From: Planctomycetia bacterium
GTDB lineage: Bacteria > Planctomycetota > Planctomycetia > Gemmatales > Gemmataceae
Assembly: GCA_025356615.1 (NCBI GenBank)
Contig: JANXSH010000217.1
Span: 1 to 8,847 of the forward strand
Length of the DNA: 8,847 bases
Direction: 5' to 3'
Shown in pieces: positions 1-6,771 of this stretch (position 1 is its first letter; each line of letters starts with the position of its first letter). The notes beneath the pieces were generated by a model, which was not told the DNA's origin, did not search any database, and saw only the letters and a list, made by a program, of their open reading frames with translations. The position numbers and the translations under genes were made by a program.

Positions 1-171
1 AACCGGGCGAAGCACCACGCTGGCAAGGGACGATGGCTTACCGGGTGGCATCGCTCTCGTGTACGCCGGTCGGCGAGTCTGATCGTTGGGCAAAGGCAAA
101 GAAGGCGGTTGCTCGACATCCAGTCTCATAACCCAGAGAATTCACATACCATCACTCCTCGGGGCGTACCA

Positions 172-384
172 ATGACCTCGGCACACCGAATCGAAGTTGT
201 CCTGTCGGAGGACGGGAAGTTGTCGCTCGACCGACTCCCGTTCCGGGCCGGTCAGGTGGTGGAAGTGATCGTCCTGCCAATCACCGGCCCGATCACCCCT
301 CCCCAGTCGCTGCGCGGCACCGTCATCCGGTACGACCGGCCGACAGAGCCGGTCGCCGAGACAGACTGGGACGTGTTGGGGTGA
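172..384 (+). CDS. VapB-like antitoxin of a type II toxin-antitoxin pair
   Basis: A 70-residue protein that should bind and neutralise the PIN toxin encoded immediately downstream, and probably represses the pair's own promoter. The N-terminal half (IEVVLSEDGKLSLDRLPF, then GQVVEVIVLP) reads as short beta strands around a glycine turn, like the small AbrB/swapped-hairpin-type antitoxins. The acidic tail (LRGTVIRYDRPTEPV, then DWDVL) is of a type I associate with antitoxins next to VapC genes in planctomycetes, cyanobacteria and Chloroflexi, and is the likely toxin-binding part. I chose the ATG at 172 because the conserved part begins there and GGGG lies 7 bases upstream. The frame stays open to a TTG at 109 that also has an AAGG nearby, so a 91-residue form is possible. 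Its TGA overlaps the toxin start by 4 bases. The class is fairly safe from context; the exact antitoxin family is not. Confidence 0.72.
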   Translation: MTSAHRIEVVLSEDGKLSLDRLPFRAGQVVEVIVLPITGPITPPQSLRGTVIRYDRPTEPVAETDWDVLG

Positions 385-767
385 TTATCTTGGATACACA
401 CATTTGGATCTGGTGGGTGGACGGTGGCCCGTTGCCCCCGAACTATTCTGCTTTGATCCAGGCTGAATCGGCCAACGGACTTGGTGTATGTGCAATCTCG
501 TGCTGGGAGGTCGCCAAACTCGTCGAGTTGGGACGACTCCAACTCACGATCCCAGTGGACCAATGGCTGACCCACGCACTCCAGACGCCGGTCCAACTCC
601 TCCCGCTGTCCCCAGAGGTAGCGGTCGGCGCGACCCAACTCCCTGGCACGTTCCATCGCGACCCTGCGGACCAGTTGATTGTCGCCACGGCCCGGCTCTA
701 CGATTGCCCACTACTCACCGTAGACCGTCTAATCCGGGCATACCAGCACGTTCGGTTAGCTCCCTGA
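381..767 (+). CDS. vapC: VapC-family PIN-domain ribonuclease toxin
   Basis: A 128-residue single-domain PIN ribonuclease, the usual length for VapC. Family members are Mg-dependent endonucleases that cleave tRNA or rRNA and stop growth when the antitoxin is degraded. The acidic active site is visible in order: D5 in LDTHIWIWW, E43 in SCWEVAKL, D94 and D97 in RDPADQLIVATA, and D115 in LTVDRLI. The start is GTG at 381, inside a GTGA overlap with the antitoxin stop, which implies translational coupling and one shared message. No frameshift or lost catalytic residue is seen, so the toxin looks functional. The RNA target cannot be read from the sequence. No clear terminator follows the stop. Family assignment is confident; the symbol is the generic family name, not a proven orthologue. 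Confidence 0.9.
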   Translation: MIILDTHIWIWWVDGGPLPPNYSALIQAESANGLGVCAISCWEVAKLVELGRLQLTIPVDQWLTHALQTPVQLLPLSPEVAVGATQLPGTFHRDPADQLIVATARLYDCPLLTVDRLIRAYQHVRLAP

Positions 768-1008
768 GCAGCCGAACCCAGCCTTCTCCTAAACGACAAC
801 GCGACAAGTGAATTCGTCACGCTGGGGTTGCTGAGGCTGGCTCCGCTGGCGATCCGGTTGGTGCTGCGGGTGGCTCGGCGGAGGAGACGGTGATGGCGAG
901 GAGTGGCGGAAACAGAGCGATGGAGTCGATTCTCGTTGACGTGAGGAGGGGAGCGGGTAGGATTGTGGGAAGCGGGGATGGGAAAAAACGTAAACCGTCG
1001 AGGCACAC

Positions 1009-1689
1009 ATGCGAAAGGCAATTCTCCCCATTGCAGGTATCCTGCTACTCGGCGCAGGTATTGTCATCGGCCGGTTTGCCTCGCCCCGAGAGACGCCCGA
1101 GGCGGAACAGAAGGCAGCTTCCAACAAACCGGACGACAAAGCACTGGACATCAAAAAGCTGGACGACAGCCCGGCGCTGGAACGAGTTGACGAAGCCGAG
1201 GCGGCCTTGCGTCTTGCGGGTTTCGAATATGCTTTCGTGTACCGTTGGCGTGGGTCCTTGCTGGATGGGTACATCCTTCTCGATACCCCACAGGGGACAG
1301 AGCGCGTGGCCGTAAATATCGTGGGAATGGGCCAGCGAGCCTTCGCCAACCAACAAGCATCCGAGCGACGAGCGGAGCAGCCCGTTCCCCAAGGCAAAGC
1401 TCGAATCGATCCAGCGCGCAGCCAGGGGTTGATCGTGATCGCGATCCGCCCGAAGGTGACTGGTACAGCAGGCCATGAGTGCATCGGAGGGGTGCAGGTG
1501 ATGGTAGAGGCGGAAGACGAACGGGCCTCCGAGAAGGTCGGCAGCATCAACCTTTTCTCCGGCCGGTTGCCGGACATTACTGGCGGTATTGGTAACGCCG
1601 GCTCCGGGGGAGGCCACGCTTTCTGGAAACTGAATGTGGTTGGGGGAAAAGAGCGCGAGCTATTCCAGCTCCGGCTGCACGGGCGGTGA
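1009..1689 (+). CDS. Membrane-anchored hypothetical protein
   Basis: I do not recognise a family for this 226-residue protein. Residues 4-22 (AILPIAGILLLGAGIVIGR) form one N-terminal hydrophobic helix with a short basic tip, so the protein is probably anchored in the inner membrane by a single segment, or has an uncleaved signal. Residues 25-60 are a charged, Ala/Glu/Lys-rich linker. Residues 60-226 look globular with alternating beta strands (GFEYAFVYRW, GYILLDTPQG, RVAVNIVGMG, LIVIAIRP, VQVMVEAE), ending with a glycine-rich loop and a final strand (ELFQLRLHGR). The ATG at 1009 has GAGG 5 bases upstream. It stands alone: the VapC stop is 241 bases before it and a gene remnant in the opposite direction follows. 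The 241-base upstream gap is GC-rich and shows no clear promoter or RNA gene. That it is a gene is fairly secure; no function can be given. Confidence 0.75.
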   Translation: MRKAILPIAGILLLGAGIVIGRFASPRETPEAEQKAASNKPDDKALDIKKLDDSPALERVDEAEAALRLAGFEYAFVYRWRGSLLDGYILLDTPQGTERVAVNIVGMGQRAFANQQASERRAEQPVPQGKARIDPARSQGLIVIAIRPKVTGTAGHECIGGVQVMVEAEDERASEKVGSINLFSGRLPDITGGIGNAGSGGGHAFWKLNVVGGKERELFQLRLHGR

Positions 1690-1770
1690 GGGTACACGAT
1701 TGCATAATAGACCACCGACGGGATGGGCGCGCGGACTCGGAACAGCTACCTTCCCACAACCTTGGAAGCG

Positions 1771-2033
1771 TCACTTGCGCACCAGCTTCTCCAGGATGTA
1801 CATCTCCAGCCCCCACAGTCTCTCGACGCACGGAACGTCTCGACCTTGGCGGCATCGACACTGCGGACGATCTCGAGCAGATGATGGACCATCGCGAGAC
1901 TGTTCGCCAGGTGGTTCGTCCCCTGTTCCTTCTTCGTCGAGCGCATCGCCTTGCTGTTCGAGCCGAGGCAGCCATCGTAGTGGGCGCGTTCCAGCACCCA
2001 CAGGGTGTTGAAAGCGCGGCGGAGATCCCTTTT
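1771..2033 (-). pseudogene. Frameshifted C-terminal gene remnant, family unknown
   Basis: Read on the minus strand, one frame from about 2033 to about 1825 shows strong coding character, with mostly G or C in third positions and plausible protein (RDLRRAFNTLWVLERAHYD, then SNSKAMRSTKKEQGTNHL, then AMVHHLLEIVRSVDAAKVE). Around 1818-1832 this frame turns into unlikely Trp/Cys/Ser-rich sequence, while the neighbouring frame continues sensibly as RLWGLEMYILEKLVRK and stops at 1771. The simplest reading is a helical protein C-terminus of about 85 residues broken by one frameshift. The upstream end runs into an in-frame TGA at 2034-2036, and nothing convincing precedes it, so the N-terminal part is lost. 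I do not recognise the family; a transposase or another accessory gene is possible, but no diagnostic motif remains. Confidence 0.5.
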
Positions 2034-2223
2034 TCACGTCTACCGCCTCCGCATGATTGGCGGAGAACCAAAAGGGTGCTACTCGCTTTCCGTTGTCCGC
2101 ATGGAAGATGCGGCGTTCAGCCCGACGATGCCAACATCCCCAATGCGCCCCTTTCCTCCGGCCTCGCGCCGCCCTAAGATCCCCGCATCCCCAGACTCGA
2201 TCCGAACCGCGCGGAGTGTTCTC

Positions 2224-2562
2224 ATGGCCTCGACCGATTTGATCGTCCACGATGTCTATTTCCTCCTCCTCGATCGTTCACCCCAGGCACGGCAGCGGCT
2301 CGTCGATGCCTGTCGTCATCACCTTCCGGGTCACGCCGGAATCGTCTTCTTCGGCTGCGGCATCCTCGAGGAGTCCCTCGACCGGGAGGTCAACGACCGC
2401 GATTGGGATGTCGGCCTGCACATCATCTTCCGCGACCTCGCCGCCCACGATGCCTACCAGATCAGCGGGCCGCACAAGCAATTCATCGAAGAGAACCAGG
2501 CGACCTGGAAGCACGTCCGCGTCTTCGACACTGCCGCTACCCAGACTTCGACACCCTCATAA
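2224..2562 (+). CDS. Dabb-family (stress-responsive A/B barrel) protein
   Basis: A 112-residue protein resembling single-domain Dabb (dimeric alpha/beta barrel, ferredoxin-like) proteins. The pattern fits: a first strand with a histidine (LIVHDVYFLLLD), a helix with RQRLVDACRHHL, a central strand (GIVFFGCGIL), then DVGLHIIFRDLAAHDAYQ and the late motif PHKQFIEENQATWKHVRVFD. Members are small cytoplasmic dimers; some are enzymes or stress proteins and most have no known substrate. I chose the ATG at 2224 because GGAG sits 7 bases upstream and the domain begins there. The open frame extends to 2005, but that part is Pro/Arg-rich and lies over a minus-strand gene remnant. The DUF4337 gene starts 13 bases after the stop, suggesting one operon. 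Domain assignment is good; the biochemical role is unknown. Confidence 0.83.
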   Translation: MASTDLIVHDVYFLLLDRSPQARQRLVDACRHHLPGHAGIVFFGCGILEESLDREVNDRDWDVGLHIIFRDLAAHDAYQISGPHKQFIEENQATWKHVRVFDTAATQTSTPS

Positions 2563-2575
2563 GGCGACAACCCCT

Positions 2576-3331
2576 ATGGCACACGGAAGCCCTCACGAAG
2601 AGGCCGAACACGCCGCCCACCACGCACAAGACCCGTTCGACAAGCGCGTCGCCATGTCGATGGTCGTCATCGCCGCCATCCTCGCGATGGTCAAGGTGGT
2701 GGGCCATCGCACGCACAACGATACATTGGCCTACCGGATCGAATCCGGCGTCCACCACACCCAGGAGTCGGATGAGTGGAACTTCTTCCAGGCAAAGAAG
2801 ATGCGCGAAGTTCTAGCGCTCCAGGAGGCGAAATTGTTGCTCCGAGCCTCGCCGCCAGCCAAGGACGGCCCGGTGGACTTGCCCAGCCCCGTACCCAATC
2901 GCAACAAGCGGTCGGAGGAACTAATCAAGGATCTGACGGAAGCGAAGGTAGAAGCGCCGGAGGCCGCAGCCGAGAAGATTCTCGTCGCGGCGGACAAGCG
3001 GTATCAGAAATTGGTCGGAGATCGCTATCCGCTGGCGCAAGCCGAACAAGTCGTGGATTCGGAGATCACCGCCGCCCGCTACCGAGCGGAGGGGGGCGCT
3101 CGGATGGCGAGCGCCAAGAGCAAGCAGGCGGAAGCGAAGCTGTCCCTGGACAAGAGCGAACACAAGCACCACCAGGCGTTCTTCTTCGACCTCGGCGAAC
3201 TCGAAGTCGAGTTGGCGCTCGTCCTCTCCAGCGTGGCCATCCTCACGAAGCGGCCCAATTACTGGTACGGCGGCCTCCTCATGGGCGCGGCCGGCCTCGT
3301 GTCCGTCGCCGTGGGATTTCTCACGCATTGA
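2576..3331 (+). CDS. DUF4337-domain membrane protein
   Basis: A 251-residue membrane protein with the layout of DUF4337. It has a His/Glu-rich N-terminus followed by HHAQDPFDKRVA, a first membrane helix at about 24-43, and the family-typical stretch DEWNFFQAKKMRE at about 66-78. A long charged, probably coiled-coil region runs from about 110 to 198. Then come DLGELEVELALVLSSVAIL at about 205-223 and a last hydrophobic segment at about 229-248 (YWYGGLLMGAAGLVSVAVGF). The C-terminus is therefore a helical hairpin. The function of the family is not known. The ATG at 2576 follows the Dabb stop by 13 bases with AAGGCG as a weak ribosome site. The frame is open upstream, but that stretch lies inside the Dabb gene. 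A strong terminator begins 5 bases after the stop. Confidence 0.88.
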   Translation: MAHGSPHEEAEHAAHHAQDPFDKRVAMSMVVIAAILAMVKVVGHRTHNDTLAYRIESGVHHTQESDEWNFFQAKKMREVLALQEAKLLLRASPPAKDGPVDLPSPVPNRNKRSEELIKDLTEAKVEAPEAAAEKILVAADKRYQKLVGDRYPLAQAEQVVDSEITAARYRAEGGARMASAKSKQAEAKLSLDKSEHKHHQAFFFDLGELEVELALVLSSVAILTKRPNYWYGGLLMGAAGLVSVAVGFLTH

Positions 3332-3335
3332 CGAA

Positions 3336-3380
3336 GAGGGGCCGCCGATGAGGAGTCATCGGCGGCCCCTCGTTTTGTTT
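3336..3380 (+). terminator. Strong intrinsic terminator of the Dabb/DUF4337 operon
   Basis: A perfect 16-bp stem (3336-3351 with 3356-3371) closed by a GGAG tetraloop is followed by GTTTTGTTT. It starts 5 bases after the DUF4337 stop. The T-rich tail is on the plus strand only. On the minus strand the hairpin lies 22 bases beyond the stop of the convergent barrel gene but has no U-run after it, so it may slow transcription in that direction without being a classical terminator. Confidence 0.9.
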
Positions 3381-3392
3381 CGTGTCCCCGTC

Positions 3393-4286
3393 TCAGAACC
3401 GAACGCCCGTCGTGAACATCAGGTTGAGCGACATCAGGTTGGTGTCATTCTGCGACTGGAGGATGGTACTCCAGGTGTAGCTGTACTCGAGTCGCACACC
3501 CGCTTGAAGGATGCAGTGGCCGTAGGGCATCTCGAGGTCCGAGTGGACTGCCGCCATCCCGCCGCCGATCATGTCGGTCTTGTGCCGGATCTCCCGGAGG
3601 ACCAGCCTCGACGAACCCCAGATTCCACCCGCGTCCCAGCCCGCCCGCCACTTCCAGTCGCCGTCCGCCGGGTCGGCATCGCCGTGGAAGTAATACTCCT
3701 GGCCCAGGGCGAGGTGAACCGAGGTCTGGTTCAGGCTCGACGGCGTGACGGGGAATTGGGGGATGATGTTGGTGACGGTCTGCCCTAATATCGTCCTCGT
3801 CGAGACGAAGTTGCGGATGTCGGCCGTCTCGTTGCGACGGGCCTTGTACCATACCGTGGTCAAGCCCGCATCGATGGTCCAGCCCATGTTCGGTAGTGGC
3901 TGGAAGAAGATCGAGCGGACGCCGCCCTGGAACATCGGTCCTGCATCGAGGACGCGCCCGAAGATGCCCGTGCCGCCGAGGTTGAAGCTGTAGCCGGAGC
4001 GGAAATACGCCTCCGAGCCGATCAGGCCACTATTCCCTAGCCCGGCACCGGGAGGGCGGGGGTAGGCTAGGTATTCGTTGATGCCCGACTGCGAAGCCGG
4101 CATACCCTGATCCGTCACCGCTGCCGTAGTAGCCGGTGGGGAGAACGGCATCGTCGGAAGGACACCTGGGCTGCCCACCGCCGGGATCGAGTTGACAGGG
4201 GGAAGCATCGTCGGCTGCTGGGCGTTCAGCGTCCCCAGGCCGAGGCAGGTAACGGCCAGGATACTCAGGTAGAGACTGTTTTTCAT
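3393..4286 (-). CDS. Putative outer-membrane beta-barrel protein
   Basis: A 297-residue exported protein. Residues 1-22 form a signal peptide (MKNSLYLSILAVTCLGLGTL, likely cleaved after LNA). A Pro/Gly-rich linker of about 50 residues follows, and then repeated amphipathic strands rich in aromatic and polar residues (GSEAYFRSGYSFNL, GWTIDAGLTTVWYKAR, SVHLALGQEYYFHGD, WRAGWDAGGIWG, CILQAGVRLEYSYTW, LNLMFTTGVRF). The protein ends in phenylalanine, as expected for the BAM-recognition strand of outer-membrane barrels. Planctomycetes carry many such barrels, including the BBP7 family. This one could be a short, divergent relative, but I cannot place it firmly. The ATG has GAGG about 6 bases upstream. 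The gene is convergent with the DUF4337 operon and divergent from the vWA-like gene. Localisation is fairly confident; the substrate or role is unknown. Confidence 0.72.
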   Translation of the reverse strand: MKNSLYLSILAVTCLGLGTLNAQQPTMLPPVNSIPAVGSPGVLPTMPFSPPATTAAVTDQGMPASQSGINEYLAYPRPPGAGLGNSGLIGSEAYFRSGYSFNLGGTGIFGRVLDAGPMFQGGVRSIFFQPLPNMGWTIDAGLTTVWYKARRNETADIRNFVSTRTILGQTVTNIIPQFPVTPSSLNQTSVHLALGQEYYFHGDADPADGDWKWRAGWDAGGIWGSSRLVLREIRHKTDMIGGGMAAVHSDLEMPYGHCILQAGVRLEYSYTWSTILQSQNDTNLMSLNLMFTTGVRF

Positions 4287-4492
4287 GCCGTCCTCACCCT
4301 CACGAAACTGCTCGCGCCCCGGACGAATGACGGGACAGCGACGAATCTACCGTCTATTCATCGGACGCAGACTGCTTCGATATTCACGAAAAGGTCGATC
4401 AGGCTGACTTCGAGGGCTGCCAGGCTCGGAAGCGATCCCCCGGCGCGGTAGAATGGTGGAGATGGCCCGACGAGGGAACGCGATTCGACAGG

Positions 4493-5971
4493 ATGGTCAC
4501 GCCCATGAACAGCGCCGACAAGCAGCGATCGATCGTCATCCGAGACTCCGCCGAGGCGAGACAACTGCTCACTCAGGGGCTTTGGTGGCAGCGAATCCGC
4601 GCGCCGAAGGCCGACGCCGTCCGCGACGTGCTAGGCTGGGCGAAAGAGGTCGTCTCGTCCGGCAAGCCGTTACCGGCGCTCGGCTTCCTGGCGGACCTCG
4701 GGCATGTGACGCTCACGGAAGACTGGGAGAGTCGGGCCAACCGTGACCAGATCCTCGCCCCGAACCTGCCCGTCAACCTCGTCCGCACCTACGAGGACCA
4801 CGTCCTCGGCAAGATGTACGCCGACTACACCTTCGGGCGCGCCTGCGACGCCCTGCGCCGTTACGCGCGCGGGCGTGAGCAGAGCCGAGGGCTGGCGTAC
4901 CTCCTGGAGGCGTTCCGCGAGCGGTCGCGGTTCGACGGCATCGAACTGAGCGTCGGCGTCCTCAACACGCTGCTCGAGGTCCAGCCCGAAGAACTACTCA
5001 GCGAGGGTTTCGAGTCGCTCCGCCTCGAGGGGCCGCACCCGCTCTTGCCCGAACTCTACGAGTCACTCATCCACGCCGCTCGCCGGACGCCCGAGGTGTT
5101 GGGGCCGGAAGACCTCTTCGACCTGGAGAGCCGAGCCGCCCTCGAGGATTTGGGGCTTCGCCTGGCGCATCGTCAGGTCTTGCGCGCCGCCGCCGGGATG
5201 GCGGCAACGCTGCCCAAGCACAAGATCAAGCCGATGGCCCGCCGCATGGAGGTGCCGACGCGCATCCTCGACGAGGACATGTACCCGGTGGGCGGTTACA
5301 CGTCGCTGTCGAATCGCGGCAGCATCGAGAGCCTGCTGCATTCGCAACTCGCCTACATGGAGCCGGACGGCGGCGACGGGCCGGACCTGTTCGACTCGAT
5401 GTTCCTGATGGACGAGCTGCTCTACTACGCCCGCGACGAGAACCAGTTCCTCCGCCGTCGGCGGACGTTCGTCCTCGCGCTGTCCCCCGACCTCGTCGAG
5501 ACGCGATTCAAGGATTTCGAGCTGCCGTACCAGCGCGGCGTCATGCTCTTCGGATTGCTGCACGTCCTCGTCAAGAAGCTGGTCGAGTGGCTCAACACCG
5601 ACGCGCTGACCTTCCAGATATTGTTCCTCGGCGAAGGCGAGAACGACCCCCTGGCCAACGAGCGCGCCATCCTCACGAAGCTCTTCTACGAGGAGGTCGC
5701 CCTCGGTGTCGTCCACATCGAGCGCCTGGCACGGAGCAAGCTACCCCGTCGCTGCGAGGAATGGGCGCGGCGGAGCATGGTCCACGTCCTCATGGTCGGC
5801 ATCCGCCCGGAACTGCTCGAGGCGAAGGACACCGTCGTCAACCGCCTCGCCGTCTCTTCGCCGCGCCCTGAACTGGGCGACGGCAACGGGGAGTTGCGGC
5901 TCGTGGAGGGAGACGACGCGACGGACTGTTGGGCCAAGGCGCTGCAACAGGTGTTGATGCGGTGGATATGA
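4493..5971 (+). CDS. Degenerate vWA-like protein, possible MoxR/FtsH ternary-system component
   Basis: A 492-residue soluble protein. Residues 1-260 are mostly helical and charged, with no motif I recognise. At 264-277 stands YPVGGYTSLSNRGS, followed by SLLHSQLAYM and then DELLYYARDENQFLRRRR. From memory this arrangement (GG, RG, SLL-SQLA, an acidic helix, LRRR before the first strand) precedes the vWA domain in planctomycete ternary conflict-system proteins that pair with MoxR or FtsH ATPases. From about 325 a vWA-like alternation of strands and helices follows: FVLALSPDL, a long helix to about 370, LTFQILFLGEGE, VVHIERLA and HVLMVGI. The metal-binding DxSxS motif expected after the first strand is absent; the position reads ALSPDLVE (S331, D333). 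The start is ATG 4493; ATG 4505 is an alternative, and neither has a strong ribosome site. The stop is 3 bases from that of the convergent lipoprotein gene. Gene certain, assignment tentative. Confidence 0.8.
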   Translation: MVTPMNSADKQRSIVIRDSAEARQLLTQGLWWQRIRAPKADAVRDVLGWAKEVVSSGKPLPALGFLADLGHVTLTEDWESRANRDQILAPNLPVNLVRTYEDHVLGKMYADYTFGRACDALRRYARGREQSRGLAYLLEAFRERSRFDGIELSVGVLNTLLEVQPEELLSEGFESLRLEGPHPLLPELYESLIHAARRTPEVLGPEDLFDLESRAALEDLGLRLAHRQVLRAAAGMAATLPKHKIKPMARRMEVPTRILDEDMYPVGGYTSLSNRGSIESLLHSQLAYMEPDGGDGPDLFDSMFLMDELLYYARDENQFLRRRRTFVLALSPDLVETRFKDFELPYQRGVMLFGLLHVLVKKLVEWLNTDALTFQILFLGEGENDPLANERAILTKLFYEEVALGVVHIERLARSKLPRRCEEWARRSMVHVLMVGIRPELLEAKDTVVNRLAVSSPRPELGDGNGELRLVEGDDATDCWAKALQQVLMRWI

Positions 5972-5974
5972 GCG

Positions 5975-6619
5975 TCACTGGGCGGCGAGGTCGCGCATGG
6001 CCTTCGCCTTCTTCTCTAGCGCTTCGGGTTGCCAGACGATGGACGAGGGGAGTTTCGAGAGTCGCTCGTATTCGCTTGCCCCGAACAAGAGCGCCTCGCG
6101 GTGAGCCGGTGAGCCGCTGCCCTTGGCCTGGCTATAACGGAAACAATCGGAGAACAGTCGATCGATAACCTTCTCTTGTGCGGAGACATCGACAGCGGGC
6201 TTCCACTCGACGCGATTCGCCCCTTCCCACGAGCCGATTTCGACGAGATCATAACCTGGTCGGTAGAGACGCAAGGCAACCGAGTCGTGGTCGCGCCTGA
6301 CGCCGTTGAACAGTCCGACAACGACGACACCGTATTGCACCGAGGCCTTCATTTGCCCCGGCACCTCGTCTTCGTAGGAGATCGGCACTTCGCTCAGGCG
6401 TTCCGCGATGGACTTGGACAACATCGCAGTGATTTCGTCGTGTCGAAAGGGAATGAATCGCGACGAGGCGATATCGACCCGAAACGCACGGACCTCTTCG
6501 CGCGGCACATCGAGCTTCACCGACGGCGTGTAGGCGATCGACGGGCCGACATACGGGAAGATACACCCGCCGAGCAAAGGCAGGAAGATCGCGAAGACGA
6601 GGAGGATCGGGCGCTTCAT
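5975..6619 (-). CDS. Lipoprotein, duplicated copy 1, function unknown
   Basis: A 214-residue probable lipoprotein. The signal MKRPILLVFAIFLPLLGGC carries a lipobox (L16-G17-G18-C19), so the mature protein should start at C19 with a lipid anchor. Position +2 is Ile, not the inner-membrane retention Asp, which is compatible with sorting to the outer membrane. The body has conserved blocks shared with the paralogue next door: PYVGPSI, RAFRVDIASS, ERLSEV, KASVQ, LRLYRPGY, LVEIGSWE, NRVEWK, AQEKVID, and HREALLFGASEYERL near the end. No family is recognised. On the minus strand AGGA lies 9 bases before the ATG. A promoter-like pair lies about 47-76 bases upstream. The stop (TGA) is only 3 bases from the stop of the convergent vWA-like gene, so the two transcripts must overlap or terminate inside each other. 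Confidence 0.83.
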   Translation of the reverse strand: MKRPILLVFAIFLPLLGGCIFPYVGPSIAYTPSVKLDVPREEVRAFRVDIASSRFIPFRHDEITAMLSKSIAERLSEVPISYEDEVPGQMKASVQYGVVVVGLFNGVRRDHDSVALRLYRPGYDLVEIGSWEGANRVEWKPAVDVSAQEKVIDRLFSDCFRYSQAKGSGSPAHREALLFGASEYERLSKLPSSIVWQPEALEKKAKAMRDLAAQ

Positions 6620-6665
6620 GGGATCATGTCCTGCGAGGGCGAGGCATCGTCACATCTTCGGCAAG

Positions 6666-6695
6666 CGAATAGCCATCGGGTGGAGGGCGTGTCAA
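6666..6695 (-). promoter_or_regulatory. Candidate promoter of lipoprotein copy 1
   Basis: On the minus strand TTGACA (6690-6695) is separated by 18 bases from TATTCG (6666-6671), giving a leader of about 40 bases before the ATG at 6619. The -35 hexamer is a perfect consensus; the -10 is weak and the spacing is one base long. The same arrangement is kept in front of copy 2, which strengthens the call. It is a pattern match only. Confidence 0.45.
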
Positions 6696-6737
6696 TGCGT
6701 CTCGGCGTCGTAGGCGACGGATTGCTGGGCGCGCGTG

Positions 6738-6764
6738 CTGCAACAGTTGCTGATGCGGTGGATA
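6738..6764 (+). pseudogene. Stub of the vWA-like gene 3' end
   Basis: Nine codons reading LQQLLMRWI match the last nine residues of the vWA-like protein (LQQVLMRWI) and lie in the same position relative to the next lipoprotein gene. The ATATGA that ends the intact gene is ATAGGA here, so the stop is lost. No start or upstream part is present. It marks the left edge of the duplicated block and is not a gene. Confidence 0.75.
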
Positions 6765-6771
6765 GGAGAGT

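Larger units (their letters stand above)
5942..6711. repeat. Tandem duplication, copy 1
   Basis: This block contains the last codons of the vWA-like gene (from CTGCAACAG at 5942), the first lipoprotein gene, and about 92 bases upstream of that gene's start. The same order of elements recurs about 800 bases further on (6738-7523). The two ends match almost base for base at the nucleotide level, while the middle is recognisable mainly from the proteins. The right edge is placed where the two leaders stop matching, near 6711. Confidence 0.8.

Noticed and set aside
817..1008. Minus-strand open frame of 63 codons facing the orphan membrane-protein gene
   Set aside because: It starts with GTG immediately before the opposite gene's ATG, has no ribosome site, and its second half is a low-complexity Ala/Pro/Ser stretch typical of GC-rich chance frames.
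2047..2065. Small hairpin CTCCGC-7-GCGGAG upstream of the Dabb gene
   Set aside because: It has only six pairs and no U-run, and sits in degraded sequence; too weak to call a terminator or an insertion-sequence end.
2005..2223. N-terminal extension of the Dabb protein by 73 residues
   Set aside because: The extension is Pro/Arg-rich, overlaps the minus-strand remnant, and lies outside the domain; ATG 2224 has a good ribosome site.
4449..4454. TAGAAT as a -10 box for the vWA-like gene
   Set aside because: No acceptable -35 element lies 16-18 bases upstream, and a single hexamer in a 206-base spacer is not enough.
5063..5716. Long minus-strand open frame of 217 codons inside the vWA-like gene
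   Set aside because: It is a shadow of a GC-rich gene; the plus-strand protein has the coherent fold pattern and third-position bias.
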